Assembly: GCA_964588795.1 (NCBI GenBank)
Contig: CAZPQN010000040.1
Span: 1 to 18,934, forward strand
Length of the DNA stretch: 18,934 bases
Source of the DNA: CAZPQN01 sp964588795
Lineage (GTDB): Bacteria > Fidelibacterota > UBA2242
Direction of reading: 5' to 3'
In this document: positions 1-5,139 of the stretch, piece by piece
Layout: every line of letters starts with the position of its first letter
Numbering within the stretch: the stretch's first letter is position 1
Notes under the pieces: generated by a model
Told to the model about the DNA's origin: nothing
The model's input: the letters and a program-made list of their open reading frames with translations, nothing else
The model's database searches: none
Translations under genes and position numbers: made by a program

Positions 1-1
1 G

Positions 2-208
2 AGCGCTGAGAAATATTGTCCCTATTGTGGAAATCGTCTGGAGCGGTATTTTTCAGTTGAACGAGCTGCTGAAACGCTCGATTTAAGTCCGGAATTTTTT
101 AGAAGCAGAATAAGAAACAGGCAAATTGGTTTTATCAAGATCGGTAAATCGGTTCGAATTCCGGAAAGTGAGATATTAAAATTAATGAATTACTATAAAC
201 CGATTTGA
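2..208 (+). CDS. 3' end of a zinc-ribbon / excisionase-like HTH protein (partial)
   Basis: The open frame enters from the left edge and ends at a TGA at 206-208, leaving 68 residues. They begin with a CPYCG motif, half of a zinc ribbon whose other Cys pair would lie upstream. A compact winged-helix/MerR-like domain of the HTH_17 (excisionase) type follows: a 'YFSVERAAETL' helix start, a predicted recognition helix near 'FFRSRIRN', and a basic wing around 'KIGKSVRIPESEI'. Such small proteins bind DNA and often act as recombination directionality factors next to an integrase; the gene at 254 is one. That role is inferred from context, and the zinc ribbon means it could instead be an element-encoded regulator. 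The true start is outside the window. Confidence 0.6.
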   Translation, partial: SAEKYCPYCGNRLERYFSVERAAETLDLSPEFFRSRIRNRQIGFIKIGKSVRIPESEILKLMNYYKPI

Positions 209-253
209 AGTCTATTTAAGAATAAATGAATAATAAATTTGCATGGAGGTAAT

Positions 254-1447
254 ATGTCAACAGTGAAACCCTATTTCCCATTGAAAAATGATCCGAACAA
301 TCCTAATAGAAGAATTCGGTCGATTAACCCTCTTCCAGATACGTGGTTATTAAGATGGAAAAATCATCAGGAAATATGGAAAACCAAGGTATTCCGTGGA
401 TCAATAAGAGATGCACAAAAAGCTCTCCAGAAAATTGTTGTTGAAACTGAGCAGATACGGCATGGTTTAAAACTCGCTCCCGAAAGAGCTATATCTCTGC
501 GTGAAGCAATTCAACATTACATTGACCATTTGGTCAGCAATACTCATCCCAAAACGACGATCGTTCGATATAATAGAACCTATCGTGTCTTTACAGCATT
601 TTTAAGCAAAGAGATCATGTTGAACGATATCAAGAGGAGGGATGTTGAAAATTTTCGTGATATGCGGATTCAGAAATGCACTCTGTCCGGTGTAAATATT
701 GACTTGAGACAGTTAAAAGCTTTCTTCAATTGGTGCGTCGCGATGGAATACCTGCAAAAATCTCCGTTTATTGGAGTTAAAATTGGAAGTGTTGACAAAC
801 AAGTACGCATTTTAACAGCATCGGAAATAGATTCGCTATTCAAAGTAGTTGTTAAAGCACACGATCAAGACGCCTTAGACCTGATCCAATTTTATTTATT
901 GACGGGGGTTAGAGCTACAGAATTACTCCCTCCGCGTTTCACTTGGGAAAATGTCAAGGAGGAGGAGATAATAATTCAGGGAAAACGTAATAAGGTACAT
1001 CATCTTCCAATCAATGCATCAATGCGGGAAATTCTTGACCGTCGACGCTCATTGCCCAGCCCTTTCCCTTACACGTATTTCTATGTTTATCGAACAATAG
1101 TTAGGAAATATTTTAAAGAAGCCGGAATTCGAAATGCCAATATACATTCCTTTCGCAAGACAGTTGGGTATCTACTGATTGATTCCGGAGTCGATGTGTA
1201 TCGGGTATCGAAGTTTCTAAATCACTCATCCGTGACCACAACTGAAAAACACTATGTTGATATCCTGAAAAAAGATTATCAAAAAATCTCTAACACCTTG
1301 GAAGAGAAGATTAAATTTGATACGCAAATGATACGCATAAATGGTACTAAATCAGACCAAATCAGTGCCTATTTGATGGGTCAAAAAGCACCAAAATTGG
1401 GCGTAAAAGAAAGCATCTATGTTGATTATTTACAAGGGGTTAGTTAG
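254..1447 (+). CDS. Tyrosine recombinase / phage-type integrase
   Basis: A 397-residue site-specific recombinase. The ATG at 254 is chosen over a TTG at 239 because GGAGGT lies at 245-250. The N-terminal 75 residues look like an arm-type DNA-binding region; a SAM-like core-binding domain follows (about 80-175), then the catalytic domain (about 185-345). Catalytic residues are visible: Arg in 'LLTGVRATELL' (R220), candidate Lys in the 'GKRNKVHH' hairpin, His and Arg in 'IHSFRK' (H298, R301), His in 'FLNHSS' (H324), and nucleophile Tyr in 'EKHYVDI' (Y334). All are present, so the enzyme should be active. It cuts and rejoins attachment sites through a 3'-phosphotyrosine. The stop codon is 3 bp from the 3' end of tRNA-Phe, the likely attachment site. 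Base composition is AT-richer than the genes to the right, as expected for acquired DNA. Confidence 0.93.
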   Translation: MSTVKPYFPLKNDPNNPNRRIRSINPLPDTWLLRWKNHQEIWKTKVFRGSIRDAQKALQKIVVETEQIRHGLKLAPERAISLREAIQHYIDHLVSNTHPKTTIVRYNRTYRVFTAFLSKEIMLNDIKRRDVENFRDMRIQKCTLSGVNIDLRQLKAFFNWCVAMEYLQKSPFIGVKIGSVDKQVRILTASEIDSLFKVVVKAHDQDALDLIQFYLLTGVRATELLPPRFTWENVKEEEIIIQGKRNKVHHLPINASMREILDRRRSLPSPFPYTYFYVYRTIVRKYFKEAGIRNANIHSFRKTVGYLLIDSGVDVYRVSKFLNHSSVTTTEKHYVDILKKDYQKISNTLEEKIKFDTQMIRINGTKSDQISAYLMGQKAPKLGVKESIYVDYLQGVS

Positions 1448-1450
1448 TTG

Positions 1451-1500
1451 TGGCGAGGGACGGAATCGAACCGCCGACACAGGGATTTTCAGTCCCCTGC
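1451..1500. other. Probable integration (att) site in the 3' half of tRNA-Phe
   Basis: The recombinase ends 3 bp from the tRNA 3' terminus, and the DNA changes from AT-rich to more balanced composition across the tRNA. Tyrosine recombinases commonly use the anticodon-loop to 3'-end part of a tRNA gene and rebuild the tRNA with sequence carried by the element. The crossover should therefore fall within the 3' half of this tRNA. The matching direct repeat at the other end of the element would lie left of the window, so neither the core nor its length can be fixed here. The boundaries given are approximate. Confidence 0.5.
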
Positions 1501-1523
1501 TCTACCGACTGAGCTACCTCGCC
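1451..1523 (-). tRNA. tRNA-Phe (GAA anticodon)
   Basis: Read on the minus strand, 73 bases fold as a canonical tRNA. The acceptor stem GGCGAGG/CCTCGCC is perfect, the D arm is GCTC...GAGC, and the anticodon stem GGGGA/TCCCT closes a CTGAAAA loop with anticodon GAA. The T arm GGCGG-TTCGATT-CCGTC has one G-T pair, and the discriminator base is A. CCA is not encoded (the next bases read CAA), so it must be added enzymatically. The 3' end faces the integrase gene. A possible minus-strand promoter (TTGCAT near 1570-1565, TAAATT near 1549-1544) is weak, with a short spacer. Confidence 0.97.
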
Positions 1524-1664
1524 ACTACCAAAAAAAGCGGTGTAATTTATGACATCAGGTTAAAATGCAAAAAGGTTTTTTCTGTACGTTTCAGGCAGTG
1601 TCATTCCCCCGCAATCCAATAGACTCCGCTATCAAATAATCCGGATCGCTCGCCGATTTTCTTC

Positions 1665-1693
1665 TTGAATTCTCTATGGCGATTGCTTACAAT
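1665..1693 (+). promoter_or_regulatory. Sigma-70-like promoter for the symporter/DUF362 operon
   Basis: TTGAAT at 1665-1670 and TACAAT at 1688-1693 are separated by exactly 17 bases. Transcription would start near 1700, giving a leader of about 33 bases before the ATG at 1733. This is the best-scoring hexamer pair by eye in the 209-base gap after the tRNA. No strong Shine-Dalgarno site is seen in that leader; the nearest purine run is at 1711-1713. Confidence 0.55.
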
Positions 1694-1732
1694 TAACCGG
1701 TACATTTGACAGGTTAAATTTTTAAGATTATT

Positions 1733-3076
1733 ATGGCAACAGGATTTATAAAGAGTTATTTCCGCATTCCGCTGTTAATTCGCATAGCAGTCGGATTCCT
1801 AACCGGAACCCTGCTCGGCATCGGCTTTTGGATCGGCGCCGCCTGGCAGGGCATTTCACTTAGCGGGTTTATCATCACCTGGATCGCGCCGTTTGGAGCG
1901 GTGCTGATCAGTATGCTGAAGATGATCGTCATCCCGGTAGTATTCTGTTCCGTAGTGACGGGCGCCGCCAGCCTTTCAGTCAGGCAATTTGGCGGCATTG
2001 GCGGTAAGGTTTTGCTCTGGTACTTGCTGACTTCCTTCTTTGCGGCAATGTTGGGTACCGGTTTGGCTCTGGTCGTCAATCCCGGAAGCCTGACCTCGAT
2101 TACGGGATGGCAGGACTTAATTGTAGGCATGACGGTACAACCCACTCCTCCTATGGTTACCCCGCAAATGAGCCGTAGCCTTACCGATCTGTTGTTAGGT
2201 ATGTTCCAGAATCCATTCGAAGCCTTAGCGAATAACAATTTTCTGGGGATTATCGTTTTTGCCATTCTTTTCGGGCTCGGGCTACGCTTTCTGCAAGAGG
2301 ATTCAAGGACTTCAGCACTGCAGCCCTCGGTGCAAAATCTAAGCGACATGTTTGTTGCCGGGCGTGAAGTGATCTTCAAAATCGTGGAGTGGATTCTGGA
2401 ATATTCACCGGTAGGCGTATTCGCCCTGGCGGTGACCAATTTCGGATTGTACGGCAAGAGCATCGTCGGACCTTATGTCAGTGTAACGCTGGGAATTATT
2501 GGCGGAATATTGGGTATGATTGCGATTGTGTATCCCTTGCTATTAAGCCTTTTGACCCGACAAAATCCCTACCATATTTTAAAGCGGATGCAGGAAGCCG
2601 TCATTACGGCATTTATCACCCGCAGTAGCGCCGCCACTCTGCCAGTCTCACTGCGTACAATGCAGGAGCAACTAAATGTACGCGTAGACCTGACCAGTTT
2701 TGCCCTGCCGCTGGGAGCGACGATTAACATGGACGGTGTCTGTGTGCATCTGCCGATGTTTGCGGTCTTGGCGGCTAATCTGTTCGGTGTGCAGCTAACG
2801 GCTACGAGCCTGGTAATTTTGGTGATCACCACAGTTTTGGCCTCCATCGGAGCGGGGGGCGTGCCGGGCGGCAGTCTGATGTTGCTGTTTATTATTTTGG
2901 AGGCAATCGGACTCGATAGCGGACAGGTGGCAGTGATTGTCGCTTTGGCAACAGGCATCAATCCGATTCTCGATATGTTCGAGACTGCCAATAATGTCAC
3001 CGGCGATATGGTATGCACCTACGTCGTAGCCCACTCGGAAGGAATGTTCGAAAAAGACAGCACAGGAATCAAATGA
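1733..3076 (+). CDS. DAACS-family dicarboxylate/amino acid:cation symporter
   Basis: A 447-residue inner-membrane protein of the family that includes GltP, DctA and archaeal GltPh, which couple substrate uptake to Na+ or H+. Hallmarks are in order: hydrophobic TM1 at about 12-35, the HP1 tip 'RSSAATLP' (297-304), the cation-binding TM7 motif 'GATINMDG' (328-335), the HP2 loop 'IGAGGVPGG' (372-380), and TM8 'DMFETANNVTGD' (414-425). In GltPh the matching TM8 segment reads D-M-G-R-T, and its Arg (R397) holds the substrate side-chain carboxylate. Here that position is Glu417 (codon at 2981). An acidic substrate is therefore doubtful; a neutral or basic amino acid is possible, but the substrate is unknown. 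The gene overlaps the DUF362 gene by ATGA. Confidence 0.93.
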   Translation: MATGFIKSYFRIPLLIRIAVGFLTGTLLGIGFWIGAAWQGISLSGFIITWIAPFGAVLISMLKMIVIPVVFCSVVTGAASLSVRQFGGIGGKVLLWYLLTSFFAAMLGTGLALVVNPGSLTSITGWQDLIVGMTVQPTPPMVTPQMSRSLTDLLLGMFQNPFEALANNNFLGIIVFAILFGLGLRFLQEDSRTSALQPSVQNLSDMFVAGREVIFKIVEWILEYSPVGVFALAVTNFGLYGKSIVGPYVSVTLGIIGGILGMIAIVYPLLLSLLTRQNPYHILKRMQEAVITAFITRSSAATLPVSLRTMQEQLNVRVDLTSFALPLGATINMDGVCVHLPMFAVLAANLFGVQLTATSLVILVITTVLASIGAGGVPGGSLMLLFIILEAIGLDSGQVAVIVALATGINPILDMFETANNVTGDMVCTYVVAHSEGMFEKDSTGIK

Positions 3077-4089
3077 AGCACCGGGTTGCGATTGAAAAAT
3101 ACACCAGCGGCGGTCTGACCTCGGCCATCCGCAATTGCCTGGCATGGGTCAACTGGCAAGAGCGTATCCAGCGCGACAGCCGGATTTATCTCAAACCCAA
3201 TCTGACTTTTCCCGAATATCGTCCCGGCGTCACTACCTCGCCGCATTTTATTGCGGCGCTCCTGGATGTGCTCAAAGAACGTACCCCTCATCTGACAGTT
3301 TTCGAATCGGATGGCGGGAACAATTCCTATCCGGCGGAGAAGGCTTTTCGCACCCATGGCTTGTACGAAATTTGCGCCGCGCGCAATGTGCGTCTGCTGA
3401 ATTTGGCGCGTCTTGAACGGGTCCCGGTGGAGGTGCAGACACCGCGCGGTAAGAAGACCATTCTGTTAGCCCGGGAACTGCTCGAAAACGCCGATATGAC
3501 CATCAGCGTTCCCGTGCCCAAAATGCACTTCGTAACGCGCTTCACCGCCGCGATTAAAAATCACTGGGGCTGTGTGCCGGACTCGATGCGCCTGCGACAT
3601 CATCATTTTTTCAACTCCGCAATTCTCGAAATCATGCGCCAGTATAAATCCGGCCTGACAGTCGTGGACGGCGAATATTTCCTCGATGTCAATGGCCCCG
3701 TGACCGGCACGCCGGTGCAAATGGATTTAGTGCTTGCCGCCGATTGTCCTTTAAGTGCCGACCTGGCGCTGATGGCGCTTATGGATGTTGACCCTCAGCG
3801 GATCGGCTATATCAAAAGAGCCTGGCAGACCGGTCTGACTCCGCGGACACTCGAAGAAATTGAATTCAATACTGATTGGCGGGAATTCAAGACGCACGCC
3901 TTTAGTTACCAGCGCGATCCGGTTGATTATTTAGCCCTGTTGGGTTTCAAGAGCCGCTTGGTGACCTGGTTAGTCTATCTGTCGCCCCTGAAAAGTCTGG
4001 CCCACTGGCTGATCAAAGTTCTGCGCGGTGGATCGCGACAGGTGGATACTTATTTCACCGATGTTCTCAAGGACGACGAGCCCGGTTAA
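3073..4089 (+). CDS. DUF362 domain protein without ferredoxin module
   Basis: A 338-residue soluble protein. The start at 3073 overlaps the symporter stop in an ATGA, so the two are translationally coupled; a longer reading from 3013 would sit inside the symporter gene. It matches the DUF362 pattern: an early 'YLKPNLTFP' strand, a 'VFESDGGNN' segment, the 'VPVPKMHFVTRFTAAIKNHWG' region and an Asp-rich C-terminal half ('CPLSADLALMALMDVDP'). Many DUF362 proteins carry CxxCxxC iron-sulfur motifs; none is present here. The biochemical activity of the family is poorly defined, so no reaction is assigned. Coupling to the symporter suggests a role in handling or sensing the imported compound, which is inference only. 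Confidence 0.8.
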   Translation: MKHRVAIEKYTSGGLTSAIRNCLAWVNWQERIQRDSRIYLKPNLTFPEYRPGVTTSPHFIAALLDVLKERTPHLTVFESDGGNNSYPAEKAFRTHGLYEICAARNVRLLNLARLERVPVEVQTPRGKKTILLARELLENADMTISVPVPKMHFVTRFTAAIKNHWGCVPDSMRLRHHHFFNSAILEIMRQYKSGLTVVDGEYFLDVNGPVTGTPVQMDLVLAADCPLSADLALMALMDVDPQRIGYIKRAWQTGLTPRTLEEIEFNTDWREFKTHAFSYQRDPVDYLALLGFKSRLVTWLVYLSPLKSLAHWLIKVLRGGSRQVDTYFTDVLKDDEPG

Positions 4090-4097
4090 GGACTAAT

Positions 4098-4126
4098 TTG
4101 TATTTTATGTAGAGAGGGCCTATATT
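4098..4126 (+). promoter_or_regulatory. Sigma-70-like promoter of the sdpRI-like pair
   Basis: TTGTAT at 4098-4103 and TATATT at 4121-4126 are separated by exactly 17 bases. The predicted transcription start near 4133 falls inside the palindrome at 4126-4141, and the repressor ATG is at 4164. The promoter lies just after the DUF362 stop at 4089, so the ArsR/SdpI pair can be transcribed separately from the genes upstream. Confidence 0.6.
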
Positions 4127-4141
4127 TAGCCAGTTGGCTAA
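4126..4141. promoter_or_regulatory. Perfect 7-2-7 palindrome, likely ArsR-type operator
   Basis: TTAGCCA-GT-TGGCTAA is an exact inverted repeat with 7-base arms and a 2-base centre. It begins on the last base of the -10 hexamer and covers the predicted transcription start. ArsR-family dimers bind short inverted repeats placed this way, and the first gene downstream encodes such a protein. Autorepression is therefore the simplest reading. It does not resemble a terminator, since no T-run follows. Confidence 0.65.
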
Positions 4142-4163
4142 CAATTGACAATTTGAGCTGGAA

Positions 4164-4457
4164 ATGCAAATGAATATTGTCTATCGGGCACTTTCTGATC
4201 CTACCCGCCGGGAGATTTTGAAACTCCTGCGGGAAAGGGCGATGACCGCCGGGGAACTGGCGGAGCATTTTGCGATTACCAAGCCTTCGCTTTCCAAGCA
4301 TTTTAAGGTATTGCGGGCGGCGGATTTGATTCAGGGTGAGAAGCGCGGCACGCAGATCATTTACTGTTTGAATCTCACTTTGCTGGAGGAGGCATTGGCG
4401 GCTCTATTGAATTTATTTCAAATCAAGGAGAATATAGATGAACAAAGAAAAGATTGA
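4164..4457 (+). CDS. ArsR-family winged-helix repressor (SdpR-like)
   Basis: A 97-residue DNA-binding protein. It has the typical ArsR opening 'YRALSDPTRREILKLLRE' (about 6-23), a helix-turn-helix with recognition helix 'TKPSLSKHFKVLRAADLI' (about 39-56) and the wing 'EKRGTQIIYCLN'. The metal-sensing ELCVCDL motif of ArsR/SmtB sensors is missing and only one Cys is present, so it is not a classical metal sensor. It overlaps the next gene by 20 bases. Pairing with an SdpI-family gene matches the sdpRI operon of Bacillus subtilis, where SdpR represses its own operon and SdpI relieves that repression at the membrane. A second ATG at 4170 is possible; neither start has a strong Shine-Dalgarno site. 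Confidence 0.88.
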   Translation: MQMNIVYRALSDPTRREILKLLRERAMTAGELAEHFAITKPSLSKHFKVLRAADLIQGEKRGTQIIYCLNLTLLEEALAALLNLFQIKENIDEQRKD

Positions 4458-5133
4458 CTGGCGGCAGTTCCGCCCCGCTTTTATCCTGATTGCCGTGGTA
4501 TTAGTGACTATGTTTGTGGTCTCATTTTATGCCTGGCAGAGACTACCGGCCGGGGGGCGAATCGCAGTACATTGGGGTGTCGACGGACAACCCGATCGCT
4601 ATGGCAGTAAATTCGAGGGTTTATTGTTGATTCCGCTAATGACGCTCGGCATAGCGGGAATCATGCTGTTGATGCCGCTGATTGAGCCGCGTCGGCTCCA
4701 TCTGAAGTTATCGCTGAAAGCCTATATCGTGATCATCTCGGCGATTATCGTCCTGATGTTGGGGTTGTATTTAGTAACAGTGCTACATGCTTTAGGCTGG
4801 CAGGTCAATGTCATGCGGAGCGTCTGTGTCGGAGTCGGAGTTTTGTTTATCTTAATTGGCAACTACCTGGGTAAAGTCCGGAGTACTTTTTTCTTCGGTA
4901 TTCGGACTCCCTGGACGCTCTCCAGCGAGTTGGCTTGGGACAAGACGCATCGTTTAGGGGGACGCCTGTTTGCAGTGATCGGATTAATACTGGCGTTGGG
5001 GAGTTTTGTTTTCACCGGAAAGACGGTATTCATTTTTTTAATCACGGCACTCGCCATCTTACTAATAACCGTTACGGTCTATTCTTACCTGATCTGGAGG
5101 AGCGACCCGGCGAAAAAACAAGCCGGGAATTAG
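4438..5133 (+). CDS. SdpI-family membrane protein (DUF1648 + SdpI)
   Basis: A 231-residue inner-membrane protein. Six hydrophobic segments are visible (about 12-33, 61-81, 94-118, 127-143, 175-192 and 196-220). Between the first two lies the DUF1648 signature 'VHWGVDGQPDRYGSK' (44-58). Between the fourth and fifth lies the SdpI signature: 'GNYLGK', then 'FFGIRTPWTL' and 'WDKTHRLGG' (141-175). The start has AAGGAG at 4425-4430, 7 bases before the ATG. In B. subtilis SdpI gives immunity to the SdpC toxin and sequesters SdpR. No sdpC, sdpA or sdpB homologue is in this window, so the signal sensed here is unknown and toxin immunity is only a possibility. The gene ends 6 bp from the convergent molybdenum hydroxylase operon. 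Confidence 0.9.
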   Translation: MNKEKIDWRQFRPAFILIAVVLVTMFVVSFYAWQRLPAGGRIAVHWGVDGQPDRYGSKFEGLLLIPLMTLGIAGIMLLMPLIEPRRLHLKLSLKAYIVIISAIIVLMLGLYLVTVLHALGWQVNVMRSVCVGVGVLFILIGNYLGKVRSTFFFGIRTPWTLSSELAWDKTHRLGGRLFAVIGLILALGSFVFTGKTVFIFLITALAILLITVTVYSYLIWRSDPAKKQAGN

Positions 5134-5139
5134 CATACG

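Noticed and set aside
1419..1622. Plus-strand open frame of 67 codons across the tRNA
   Set aside because: It is the antisense of tRNA-Phe. The peptide 'GRNRTADTGIFSPLLYRLS' is a known kind of artefact from translating across a tRNA gene.
1706..1734. TTGACA-17-TATTAT promoter-like pair overlapping the symporter ATG
   Set aside because: The -10 box would cover the start codon and put the transcript start inside codon 3. The pair at 1665-1693 gives a sensible leader instead.
1756..2463. Long minus-strand frame inside the symporter gene (235 codons)
   Set aside because: It is a shadow of a GC-balanced membrane protein gene. It has no domain, ribosome site or conserved motif.
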